From the NCBI GenBank assembly GCA_937923265.1, contig CALAJY010000008.1, positions 1 to 51,525 on the forward strand: 51,525 bases of DNA, written 5' to 3'. The DNA comes from an uncultured Tissierellia bacterium (lineage in GTDB: Bacteria; Bacillota; Clostridia; Tissierellales; Peptoniphilaceae). Shown piece by piece: positions 8,137-16,288 of this stretch (position 1 is its first letter; each line of letters opens with the position of its first letter). Position numbers and translations under genes: made by a program. The notes under the pieces are model-generated. The model saw only the letters and a program-made list of their open reading frames with translations, ran no database searches and was not told the DNA's origin.

Positions 8137-11100
8137 ATGATACAACGAATTTATCTGGAACGGAAGAAGGGGCTCGACCAGGAGGCAAACCAACTCCTGG
8201 AGGAGATCCGGAATCAATGGAATATTACGTCCTGCACGGGACTGCGCATCCTGGTCCGCTTTGATGTGGAAGGCCTGAGCGAAGAGGAAATGGCCCAGGC
8301 CATTCCCACGGTCTTTTCGGAGCCTGCGGTCGATCAGGTCGTGGAAGACCCATTTTCCGCCTGTGACCACGCCTTTGCGGTGCAATATTTACCCGGCCAG
8401 TTCGATCAGCGGGCGGATTCGGCGGAGCAGTGCGTGCAGATGCTCACGCAAAAAGACCGTCCCCTCGTGCGGAGCGCAAAGGTCTACCTCTTGCAGGGCC
8501 AGATCAGCGACCGGGACTTCCAGCGCATCCGGTCCCATCTTATCAATCCCGTGGAGGCTTGCCCGGCTCCTTTGGACCTTCCCGACACTCTGACGGTCCC
8601 CGCTCCCCGTCCCCGGGCCATCGAGACCCTGGAAAACTTCCGAACCATGTCTCGAGAGGAACTCGAAGCCATGGTGAAAGACCTGGGCCTCGCCATGGAT
8701 GGAGACGATCTGAAGATGACCCAGGACTACTTCCAAAGTCTCCGACGGGACCCCACCATGACCGAGATTCGGGTTTTGGATACCTACTGGTCCGACCACT
8801 GCCGGCACACCACCTTCCACACCATCCTAGACCATGTAACCATCGAAGATGAGTCGATTGACAAGGCCTATCGGCGTTATTTGGCAACGCGAAAGGCACT
8901 GGGACGAACCAAGCCCATCTGCCTCATGGATATCGGCACCCTGGCAGCCAAGCAGCTGATCAAGGACGGTCGTCTCAAGAACCTCGATGAATCCGAGGAG
9001 ATCAACGCCTGCACCGTGAAAACCAAAATCAAGGTCGATGGCAGAGAGGAAGAATGGCTCTTTCTCTTTAAAAATGAAACGCACAACCATCCGACAGAGA
9101 TTGAACCCTTCGGAGGAGCCGCCACCTGTATCGGCGGAGCCATTCGCGATCCCCTCTCCGGTCGATCCTATGTCTATGCCGCCATGCGGGTCACGGGTGC
9201 CGGCGATCCTCGCACGCCCCTTTCCGAAACCCTTCCCGATAAGCTCCCCCAGCGCACGATCTGTAAGAAGGCTGCAGACGGCTATTCCTCCTATGGCAAC
9301 CAAATCGGTCTGGCGACCGGCCAAGTGACCGAGATTTACCATCCGGGCTATGTGGCGAAGCGGATGGAGGTCGGCGCGGTGGTGGCCGCTGCCCCCCGGG
9401 ATCATGTTCGAAGAGAACGCCCTCTCCCGGGAGATCTTGTCCTCTTGGTCGGCGGTCGCACGGGTCGAGACGGAATTGGCGGAGCCACCGGTTCTTCCAA
9501 GTCCCACACCAGTGAATCCCTCCATACCGCCGGTGCGGAGGTCCAAAAGGGCAATGCCCCGGAAGAGCGGAAGCTTCAACGCCTTTTCTCGAAAAAAGAG
9601 GTGAGCCGCCTCATCAAGCGCTGCAATGATTTTGGCGCCGGCGGCGTCTCCGTGGCCGTGGGAGAGCTTGCGGAGGGACTGGACATCGACCTGGACAAGG
9701 TGCCCCTAAAATATTCGGGCCTGAACGGCACGGAAATCGCCATCAGCGAATCCCAGGAGCGAATGGCAGTGGTCATTGCCAAGGAAGATAAGGAGCTCTT
9801 CTTGCAGGAAGCCGAGAAGGAAAACGTGGAAGCCACTGTCATCGCCAAGGTTACCGAAGAGGCCAAGCTCCGCATGTCCTGGCAGGGAACCGCCATTGTG
9901 GACCTGGATCGGTCTTTCCTCGACAAGAATGGCAGCGAAAAGCACCAGGATGCGGTGATTCCCAAGAGGAAGAAAAAAGAATCCCGGGTCGCTTCCGCTT
10001 CTGCCTGCGACCAGCTAAAGGCATTATTGACGGACCCGAATTTCTGCTCGCAGCAGGCCTTAAGCGAGCAGTTTGACTCCACGGTAGGGGCACGCAGCGT
10101 CCTTATGCCCTTTGGGGGACGCCACCAAAAGACGCCCATCCAGGCAATGGTCCATACCCTGCCGGTAATGGAGGGGCACACCGATAGTTGCTCCTTCATG
10201 GCCTATGGCTTTGATCCCTATCTCAGCCAGGAGGATCCCTATCGGGGAGCCTACCTTGCTGTGGTGGATTCCGTTAGCAAGCTCATTGCCACTGGCTGTC
10301 CGAGAGACCAGATTTATCTGACCTTCCAGGAATACTTCGAACGGCTTCGCAATGATCCCCTGCGATGGGGAAAACCGTTGGCTGCCCTCTTAGGCGCCTT
10401 TGAAGCCCAGCTCGATCTGGGCTATGGCGCGATTGGGGGAAAAGATTCCATGAGCGGAAGCTTTGAGGATCTGGATGTGCCCCCCACCCTGATTTCCTTT
10501 GCCGTGGGACTGGGCACCGTGTCCACCGTCACCAGCGGCGAGTTTAAAGGCGAGGGCCATCCCGTCACTCTTCTCCTTCCCAAGGAGGAAAAAGAGCGGC
10601 AGATTCCGGAGACGGAATCCCTCAGCCGGCTGTATGATGACCTGTCCGAGGCGATGCAGCGAGGAGAAGTTCTCGCCTGCCGCAGCCTGGACCGTGGTTC
10701 CCTCTTAACGGGTCTTTATAATATGGCGATTGGAAACGGCATCGGCTTCCAGAGTATGACCTCGATCAACGATCTGCTTTCCACGATCACGTGTCCCTTC
10801 GGGGCCTTCCTTGTTGAAAGCGAAAAGCCTTGGAAGCAATCCCACCACTACCGGTCCCTGCCCCTCGGACAAACCGTGGGCAAGGCCAGCCTGTGTCTGG
10901 ACGGAAATTCGCAGTCTCTGGACGAATTGCTTTCGATTTCGGAAGCGACTCTTTCCTCCATCTACCGGCTGGCACCCAAAAAGAAAGAGGAGAAAGAGCT
11001 TCCCCGTCTTTCTGCCAAGAAAGAAACGGGAATTTCCTATGCGTATCCCGCCCTTGCGAAACCCCGTGTGCTCATCCCCGCCTTCCCTGGAACGAACTGT

Positions 11101-11859
11101 GAAATGGACTCTCTCCGGGCGGTGGAGGATGCCGGCCTGGAAGGAAGGGTCTTTGTTCTCAACAACCTCTCCGGCGAAGGCATCCAGAAGAGTATCAATG
11201 CGTGTCGAAACCTTCTTGACGAGTCCCAGATGCTCTTCCTGCCCGGTGGTTTCTCCGGCGGCGATGAACCCAACGGCAGTGCCAAGTTCATCAGCTCCTT
11301 CTTCCGCAATCCCGAGTTGGAAGAGGCCCTTGGCCGGCTGATTGACGAACGAGCGGGTCTCGTTCTCGGAATCTGCAACGGCTTCCAGGCACTCATCAAG
11401 CTCGGTCTGGTTCCCTATGGAAAAATCGTTGCGCCGGATCCTCACTTAGCCACCCTGGCAGGAAATACCATTGGGCGTCACCAATCCAAGATTGTAAGGA
11501 CCCGCATTGTCTCCAACCGGTCTCCCTGGCTGAGCAAGGTAAAAGTCGGACAGGTATTCCGGGTGCCCATCTCCCACGGAGAGGGCCGCTTCCTGGCCAC
11601 CGATGACCAGGTGAGACAATTGGCGGAGCAGGGGCAAATTGCAACGCAGTATGTGGATGAGGAGGGCCAAGCCAGCATGGATCCCAGATTTAATCCCAAT
11701 GGATCGGTCGGTGCGGTCGAAGGCATCACCTCTCCGGACGGTCGCATCTTCGGAAAGATGGGTCATGCGGAGCGAATCGGCAAAAATCTCTACAAGAATG
11801 TCCCCGGAGAATACGATCTGAAACTCTTCCGGGCCGCGAAGGAATACTTCAAGAACTGA
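8137..11859 (+). CDS. purL: Single-chain FGAM synthase PurL with fused glutaminase
   Basis: 1240 residues: the large form in which PurS-like, synthetase and PurQ-like parts are fused. It makes FGAM from FGAR, ATP and glutamine. Synthetase markers: DTYWSDHCRHTTF (around 215) and ETHNHPTEIEPFGGAA (around 314). The C-terminal class I glutaminase begins near 976 (RVLIPAFPGTNCEMDS); its triad is C1080 (GICNGFQ), H1147 and E1149 (SHGEGRF). Bacillus uses separate PurS, PurQ and PurL; this long fusion is typical of proteobacteria and of many clostridia. Last gene of the operon, starting 2 bases after purD and ending just before a strong terminator. Confidence 0.95.
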   Translation: MIQRIYLERKKGLDQEANQLLEEIRNQWNITSCTGLRILVRFDVEGLSEEEMAQAIPTVFSEPAVDQVVEDPFSACDHAFAVQYLPGQFDQRADSAEQCVQMLTQKDRPLVRSAKVYLLQGQISDRDFQRIRSHLINPVEACPAPLDLPDTLTVPAPRPRAIETLENFRTMSREELEAMVKDLGLAMDGDDLKMTQDYFQSLRRDPTMTEIRVLDTYWSDHCRHTTFHTILDHVTIEDESIDKAYRRYLATRKALGRTKPICLMDIGTLAAKQLIKDGRLKNLDESEEINACTVKTKIKVDGREEEWLFLFKNETHNHPTEIEPFGGAATCIGGAIRDPLSGRSYVYAAMRVTGAGDPRTPLSETLPDKLPQRTICKKAADGYSSYGNQIGLATGQVTEIYHPGYVAKRMEVGAVVAAAPRDHVRRERPLPGDLVLLVGGRTGRDGIGGATGSSKSHTSESLHTAGAEVQKGNAPEERKLQRLFSKKEVSRLIKRCNDFGAGGVSVAVGELAEGLDIDLDKVPLKYSGLNGTEIAISESQERMAVVIAKEDKELFLQEAEKENVEATVIAKVTEEAKLRMSWQGTAIVDLDRSFLDKNGSEKHQDAVIPKRKKKESRVASASACDQLKALLTDPNFCSQQALSEQFDSTVGARSVLMPFGGRHQKTPIQAMVHTLPVMEGHTDSCSFMAYGFDPYLSQEDPYRGAYLAVVDSVSKLIATGCPRDQIYLTFQEYFERLRNDPLRWGKPLAALLGAFEAQLDLGYGAIGGKDSMSGSFEDLDVPPTLISFAVGLGTVSTVTSGEFKGEGHPVTLLLPKEEKERQIPETESLSRLYDDLSEAMQRGEVLACRSLDRGSLLTGLYNMAIGNGIGFQSMTSINDLLSTITCPFGAFLVESEKPWKQSHHYRSLPLGQTVGKASLCLDGNSQSLDELLSISEATLSSIYRLAPKKKEEKELPRLSAKKETGISYAYPALAKPRVLIPAFPGTNCEMDSLRAVEDAGLEGRVFVLNNLSGEGIQKSINACRNLLDESQMLFLPGGFSGGDEPNGSAKFISSFFRNPELEEALGRLIDERAGLVLGICNGFQALIKLGLVPYGKIVAPDPHLATLAGNTIGRHQSKIVRTRIVSNRSPWLSKVKVGQVFRVPISHGEGRFLATDDQVRQLAEQGQIATQYVDEEGQASMDPRFNPNGSVGAVEGITSPDGRIFGKMGHAERIGKNLYKNVPGEYDLKLFRAAKEYFKN

Positions 11860-11879
11860 GAAGAAATCTTCTGTCAAAC

Positions 11880-11917
11880 AAAAAGGACGGTTCCCCATGG
11901 GAAACCGTCCTTTTTAA
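11880..11917. terminator. Bidirectional intrinsic terminator between purL and the HAD phosphatase
   Basis: AAAAGGACGGTT pairs with AACCGTCCTTTTT around a CCCATGGG-type apex (one C-A mismatch). The T-run on the plus strand and A-run before the stem suit termination in both directions, for purL (plus) and for the copA-csoR-phosphatase transcript (minus). Confidence 0.88.
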
Positions 11918-11932
11918 CATTCTGTTTGTTCG

Positions 11933-12757
11933 TCAGACAAAATATCCTCTTTGAAAAAACTCCTCCGCCGCTTGGGCTATTCCAAACTCATTACAGGGGC
12001 CGGTGACGTAAAAAGCCGCCTCTTTCAAATCGGGAAGAGAATTGCCCACTGCCACGCCATAGCCCGCTTCTCTTACCATCTCCAGATCATTTAAATAGTC
12101 TCCACAGGCCATGATCTCGGAATCCCGGATTCCCAGCTGAGAGGCATAGAAATGCAACGCGGACCATTTGGTCACGGATTCCTCCATGGCTTCCAGATAA
12201 ATGGCTCCGGAATAGGTCACCGATAGACCGGGCAGCTTCCGCAACTCCCTTTCAATGAGCTTTCCCTTTTCCGGAGTGACCGTGTATTGCACCTTGACGG
12301 AGTGGTAGCGGTCCCAATGATCCGACAGAAAGGGATCACAGATCACACTGCACTGGTAAAGCGTGCCCCGTTCGTCCTCCTCGATTCGCAAATGCGAGAA
12401 TCGATCATTGAGGAGGCGAGGAGTCACGAAAGCTCCACTCCGGTCGTAAAAGTGGAAATACACCTTGTATTGATTCGACAGGTCCAATATCTTCTCCATC
12501 AGGGATTGCGAAATCTCCTTCTGAAGCAGGACCTTGCCCGTCTCATCTTGCACCAGGGAGCCATTGGAGCCAATGGCAGCGGCGTGAATACCTGCCCGGT
12601 CAATGAGATAGCGGACCGAACTGATCGACCGGCCGCTGATGAAACAAAGTTTTACCCCTGCCTCCTCCATTCGCTGTAAGGCCTGAATGTTTTCCTTTGG
12701 CACTCTTCCATTTACGAGCAGGGTTTCGTCTAAGTCTGTTGCGAACAACTTAATCAT
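11933..12757 (-). CDS. Cof-type HAD-IIB phosphatase
   Basis: 274 residues with the four HAD motifs: DLDETLL near the N-terminus (nucleophile aspartate in FATDLDE), SGRSISSVRYLI, a cap domain of the IIB type, and GDYLNDLEM (metal-binding acidic pair). Such enzymes dephosphorylate sugar phosphates, flavin precursors or pyridoxal phosphate; the substrate cannot be assigned from sequence. It starts 13 bases after csoR on the same strand, so it is likely copper-responsive by co-transcription, though no copper role is known to me. Confidence 0.88.
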   Translation of the reverse strand: MIKLFATDLDETLLVNGRVPKENIQALQRMEEAGVKLCFISGRSISSVRYLIDRAGIHAAAIGSNGSLVQDETGKVLLQKEISQSLMEKILDLSNQYKVYFHFYDRSGAFVTPRLLNDRFSHLRIEEDERGTLYQCSVICDPFLSDHWDRYHSVKVQYTVTPEKGKLIERELRKLPGLSVTYSGAIYLEAMEESVTKWSALHFYASQLGIRDSEIMACGDYLNDLEMVREAGYGVAVGNSLPDLKEAAFYVTGPCNEFGIAQAAEEFFQRGYFV

Positions 12758-12770
12758 GTTAATTCCTATT

Positions 12771-13043
12771 CTACTTGGAAAGTTTTTGAATCACTTCTTC
12801 CATCTCTTCCAGCTTCTTTTTTACCTGGTCAGAATCCGAGGAATCATAAGCGCTCAGCACACAGTGGGAAAGATGAGCCGTCAGAATGTCCCGATTCACC
12901 CCTTTTAAAGCGGAAATCACCGCCATAATCTGGTTGGAGATATCGATGCAGTAGCGGTCCTCTTCCACCATGCGGACCAGGCCGTCCACCTGTCCGGAGG
13001 CAATCTTGAGGCGGCGAAGGATGGAGCTGGGCTCAGCCTTCAT
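12771..13043 (-). CDS. csoR: CsoR-family copper-sensing repressor
   Basis: 90 residues, an all-helical DUF156/CsoR protein (LRRLKIASGQVDGLVRMVEE). The Cu(I) ligands of Mycobacterium CsoR (Cys36, His61, Cys65) correspond in spacing to C32, H57 and C61 here (25 and 4 residues apart), so copper rather than formaldehyde or sulfide is the likely signal. Its ATG at 13043 overlaps the last 11 bases of copA, with GAGG 7 bases upstream. It probably represses the whole operon through the inverted repeat at 15814-15830. Confidence 0.93.
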   Translation of the reverse strand: MKAEPSSILRRLKIASGQVDGLVRMVEEDRYCIDISNQIMAVISALKGVNRDILTAHLSHCVLSAYDSSDSDQVKKKLEEMEEVIQKLSK

Positions 13044-13254
13044 TCACATCCTCAATTCCCGTTACCGTGTATCCGGCTTCCTTGACCGCCTCCTTGATTT
13101 TATCATCTTCCACGGGCTGGCTCAAATGGACCAGGGCCTGGCCTTTTTCCAAGGAAACGTCCGCTTCCACGCCATCCAGACCGTTTAAGGCCTTGCTCAC
13201 ATGCTTCTGGCAGTTCTGGCACATCATTCCTTCAATGGTTACAAGCTTCTTCAT
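13033..13254 (-). CDS. copZ: Nested CopZ-like copper chaperone inside copA (internal in-frame start)
   Basis: Within copA the codon for M846 is an ATG preceded by GGAGG (13263-13267) with an 8-base gap, an excellent ribosome-binding site inside the charged-linker codons. Starting there gives a 73-residue protein, MKKLVTIEGMMCQNCQKH and onward, the size and sequence type of free CopZ (MxCxxC copper site, single ferredoxin-like domain). The same frame and stop are shared with copA, so the cell could make both a CopA-CopZ fusion and free CopZ from one message. That the internal start is used is inference. Confidence 0.6.
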   Translation of the reverse strand: MKKLVTIEGMMCQNCQKHVSKALNGLDGVEADVSLEKGQALVHLSQPVEDDKIKEAVKEAGYTVTGIEDVNEG

Positions 13255-15789
13255 TTTATGATCCTCCGTTTTCTTTTCTTCCTGTTTCTCTTTCTTCATC
13301 GTTGCACGTTGCTTCTCTTCGGCTTCTTGCTTGTCTTCCGGGGAAGTTCCCAAAAAGGTCCCCTCCGAATCCTTCTGATCCCTAGATTCCCCCTCCGCCG
13401 AATGTGCATAGGCCAGTGAATCGGTCTTTCTCATGCTGCTTAAGTGCAGGGCGTTGGTTACCACAAAAAGGGAACTCAGGCTCATGGTAAAGGCAGCAAT
13501 CATGGGATTCAGGGTGATTCCAAAGGCGGGATACAAGACTCCTGCCGCCAAGGGAATACAGATGACGTTGTAAAAGAACGCCCAGAACAAGTTCTGCTTG
13601 ATTTTTTTCAGGGTGCGCTTGGTCAGGTCTACGGCGAGGACCGCATCTCTCAAGTCGGAGTGCATCAGCACGATATCCGCGGACTCAATGGCCACATCCG
13701 TACCCGCTCCAATGGCAATTCCCACGTCCGCTCTCGCAAGGGCCGGAGCATCGTTAATCCCATCGCCGATCATGGCGACGCGTCCCCGGGCCTTTCCCTT
13801 CTGGACAAATCCATCTTTGTCCTCGGGCAACACCTCCGCCTTGAAATCGTCCAGCCCGATTCGGCTTGCCATCGCACGAGCGGTCTTTTCGTTGTCCCCC
13901 GTGATCATGACCGTTTTGATTCCCTGCTTTCCAAAGGCGGCGACAGCCTGAAGGCTTCCTTCCTTTACGGGATCCTGAGCTGCAAGGAAACCGGCGAAAG
14001 CCCGGTCCATGGCAACATACATGGGCGTCTTTCCTTGGTCGGCGAGTTGAGTCGCCTCCTCATGCACGGCATGGGTGGCGGAAAGAATGCCCTCTTCTTC
14101 CATGAGCCGCCGGTTCCCGATGAGGAGGTCATGGATCCCGTCCTTCCCATGGACCTTTCCACGGATTCCTCGTCCGGGAATGGCTTGGAAGTCATCCACA
14201 GGAAGAAGGTCACCGGTCCAAGCCTCCAAAATCGCCTCGGCCAGGGGTTGCTCGGAACCCTGCTCCAAAGAGGCTGCCAGCTGTAAAAAGTCCCTCTCTC
14301 GAGCGGAATCCTTCGGTAGGCGGTAATCCTTCCCTTCCTTGTCATAGACCAGGCAATCCGTCAGGCGGGGATGGCCCTTCGTGAGGGTTCCCGTCTTATC
14401 CAAAAAAACGGTATTGACCTGTTCCAGCACTTCCAGAGCTTCCGCATCTTTGATGAGAATCCCCCACTCGGCCCCCTTTCCCGTTGCCACCATGATGACA
14501 ACAGGGGTTGCAAGTCCTAACGCACAGGGGCAGGAAATGACCAATACGGAAATGGCCAGGCGCAGAGCAAACTCAAAGGGTTGACCCAGGAGCAGCCAGA
14601 CGATAAAGGTGACCAAGGCAATGCCAATGACCGCCGGGACAAAAATGCCCGCAATCTTGTCGGCCAAGGACTGAATCGGCGCCTTTCCCGCATTGGCATC
14701 CTTTACGAGCTCTATGATCTTGGAGAGGGTCGTGTCATCTCCAACGGCGGTGACCCGGAAATAGAAGGCACCATTCTTGTTGATGGTCGCTCCCGTGACG
14801 CGATCTCCCACTTCCTTGGCGACGGGGAGAGACTCTCCGGTGATCGCGGACTCATCGATGGAGGTCCTGCCCTTGCTGATTACCCCATCCAAGGGAATGC
14901 GCTCTCCGGGACGAATGGAGACAATGTCTCCTTCCCGAACCTCTTCGATGGGAACTTCCTCTTCTTTTCCCTCCCTGACCAATCGGGCCGTGTCCGGTTG
15001 CAAATCCATCAATTTTTGAATGGAGCCGGAGGTCCGAATCTTCGAGCGAACTTCCAAATATTTTCCCACGGTAATCAAGGTCAAAATGGTCGCCGCGGAT
15101 TCGAAATAGAGGTCATGGCGATAGCTGTGGACAATCTCGGGATGGGAGAAGCCCATGCCATAGCTCATTCGGAAGAGGGCAAAGACCCCATAGAGAAAGG
15201 CCGCCGAAGAGCCCACCGCAATCAGGGCATCCATGTTGGGGCTTCCATGGAAGAGGGAGCGGAAGCCGCGGATAAAATAGCTCCGATTGACGATCAAAAT
15301 CGGGAGGCTGAGGAAGAGCTGCACCAAGGCAAAGGACAGACTCCCCTCCATACCCTGCATCCATGCGGGCAAGGGGGCTCCAAACATGGTCCCCATGGAA
15401 AAGTACATTAAGATGGCCAAAAAAGGAATGGATATCCACAGCCTCTGCTTCATGGATTTTGCCTGCTCCTCAAAGACGGCGCTCACCGATTCGTGGCTCT
15501 TCTTGGCCTTCTTTTCCTCGGGTAAACTGGCGGAATAGCCGGCGCTTTCCACCGCCTCGGAGATTTCCGTTGGTCCCAACTTATTCTCCTGATAGTCCAC
15601 GTCCATGGAATTGGTCATCAGGTTCACGGAGACCTCTCCCACACCATCCAACTTGCTGACGGCTCGAGTGACGGCGGCTTGACAGGCCGCACACGTCATC
15701 CCTTTAACATCGAAACGACGGTGGACCATATTCTCCGAGGAACTTTCCTCGTTATTTTTAAGTTGATTTTTACTATGTTCTTGACTCAT
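13033..15789 (-). CDS. copA: Copper-exporting P1B-type ATPase CopA with an extra C-terminal HMA domain
   Basis: 918 residues from ATG 15789, preceded by AAAGGAGG; the frame stays open further upstream, but that stretch contains the promoter and operator. Order: N-terminal metal-binding domain (GMTCAAC, 30-36), paired transmembrane segments, TGES actuator loop, SCPCALGLATP membrane copper site, phosphorylation site FLDKTGTLTKG, and GDGINDAPALA. After the last membrane pair comes a highly charged linker of about 65 residues, then a second metal-binding domain (GMMCQNC, 854-860). The ATPase pumps Cu(I) out of the cell. A terminal HMA domain after the last membrane segment is unusual and is preceded in the DNA by an internal ribosome-binding site (separate entry). 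Confidence 0.94.
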   Translation of the reverse strand: MSQEHSKNQLKNNEESSSENMVHRRFDVKGMTCAACQAAVTRAVSKLDGVGEVSVNLMTNSMDVDYQENKLGPTEISEAVESAGYSASLPEEKKAKKSHESVSAVFEEQAKSMKQRLWISIPFLAILMYFSMGTMFGAPLPAWMQGMEGSLSFALVQLFLSLPILIVNRSYFIRGFRSLFHGSPNMDALIAVGSSAAFLYGVFALFRMSYGMGFSHPEIVHSYRHDLYFESAATILTLITVGKYLEVRSKIRTSGSIQKLMDLQPDTARLVREGKEEEVPIEEVREGDIVSIRPGERIPLDGVISKGRTSIDESAITGESLPVAKEVGDRVTGATINKNGAFYFRVTAVGDDTTLSKIIELVKDANAGKAPIQSLADKIAGIFVPAVIGIALVTFIVWLLLGQPFEFALRLAISVLVISCPCALGLATPVVIMVATGKGAEWGILIKDAEALEVLEQVNTVFLDKTGTLTKGHPRLTDCLVYDKEGKDYRLPKDSARERDFLQLAASLEQGSEQPLAEAILEAWTGDLLPVDDFQAIPGRGIRGKVHGKDGIHDLLIGNRRLMEEEGILSATHAVHEEATQLADQGKTPMYVAMDRAFAGFLAAQDPVKEGSLQAVAAFGKQGIKTVMITGDNEKTARAMASRIGLDDFKAEVLPEDKDGFVQKGKARGRVAMIGDGINDAPALARADVGIAIGAGTDVAIESADIVLMHSDLRDAVLAVDLTKRTLKKIKQNLFWAFFYNVICIPLAAGVLYPAFGITLNPMIAAFTMSLSSLFVVTNALHLSSMRKTDSLAYAHSAEGESRDQKDSEGTFLGTSPEDKQEAEEKQRATMKKEKQEEKKTEDHKMKKLVTIEGMMCQNCQKHVSKALNGLDGVEADVSLEKGQALVHLSQPVEDDKIKEAVKEAGYTVTGIEDVNEG
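13263..13267 (-). promoter_or_regulatory. Internal ribosome-binding site for the nested copZ
   Basis: GGAGG on the minus strand, 8 bases before the in-frame ATG at 13254. The surrounding codons encode a Lys/Glu-rich linker where codon choice is free, so the match is not forced by the protein. Confidence 0.6.
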
Positions 15790-15810
15790 GCTTTCCTCCT
15801 TTCTGGTCTG

Positions 15811-15839
15811 ATTATACCCTAACTGGGTATTGGTGTAAA
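15811..15839 (-). promoter_or_regulatory. copA operon promoter
   Basis: On the minus strand TTTACA (15834-15839), a 17-base spacer, and a perfect TATAAT (15811-15816), 21 bases upstream of the copA start. The spacer contains the CsoR-type inverted repeat, so bound repressor would block RNA polymerase. Confidence 0.85.
15814..15830. promoter_or_regulatory. CsoR operator (ATACCC-N5-GGGTAT)
   Basis: A perfect 6-base-pair inverted repeat, ATACCC TAACT GGGTAT, lies inside the copA promoter spacer and overlaps the -10 box. It has the G/C-tract-flanked-by-TA form of known CsoR sites. The cognate csoR is the second gene of the operon, giving autoregulation that is relieved by Cu(I). Confidence 0.85.
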
Positions 15840-16242
15840 GGCCCGGGCATATTTTGTCTGTCCTCCAGAGACGATAAATGGCCAACAGAGTGACAGAGAG
15901 ATAGAACAAATAATGCCCCATGTTGAATGAAAATCGAAAACCCTTGATGGAGGAGCAAAGAACCAGAAGAAAGACACCGGGAAAATTGACGACCTTTTCG
16001 ATGAATTCTTGGAAACCTGCCATAAAGAAATGGGAGACCAAGCAAGACAAAAAACATTAACAGCACAAAAAAAATAAAATTTAAAAAGAGCACCTGCGGT
16101 GACAGCTACCTAGGGATTATTTGTCTTAAAAGCTCGAACGGTAACCAGCTGGCCGCTAATGGAACAACGCACGCCAAGACACATCTCGATGAACCATTCC
16201 TGTCAATCGATTTATGATAGATTCTTCTATATAAAACAAAAA
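15840..16242. other. Intergenic stretch with no gene found
   Basis: About 400 AT-richer bases between the copA promoter and the yhaN terminator. The copA frame remains open through part of it (to a TTG at 16050), but without a ribosome-binding site, and it overlaps the promoter. A TTGACA on the minus strand (16201-16206) has no -10 partner. I see no supported feature. Confidence 0.5.
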
Positions 16243-16288
16243 ATGCTGCCATCCTTTTTGAACCTCTCAACAAAAAGGATGGCGGCAT
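16243..16288 (-). terminator. Intrinsic terminator after yhaN
   Basis: An 18-base-pair stem (ATGCTGCCATCCTTTTTG against CAAAAAGGATGGCGGCAT, one G-U) with a 10-base loop, directly after the yhaN stop. On the minus strand it is followed by TTTTTTGTTTT. It ends the five-gene operon that begins at 24412. Confidence 0.92.

Noticed and set aside
15790..16050. 87-codon in-frame extension upstream of copA (TTG start)
   Set aside because: It has no ribosome-binding site and overlaps the copA promoter and CsoR operator; ATG 15789 has an ideal AAAGGAGG.
15840..16242. Possible small RNA (TTGACA at 16201-16206 and a short CACC-GCA-GGTG hairpin with T-run)
   Set aside because: No -10 sequence lies at the right distance, and the hairpin stem is only 4 base pairs.
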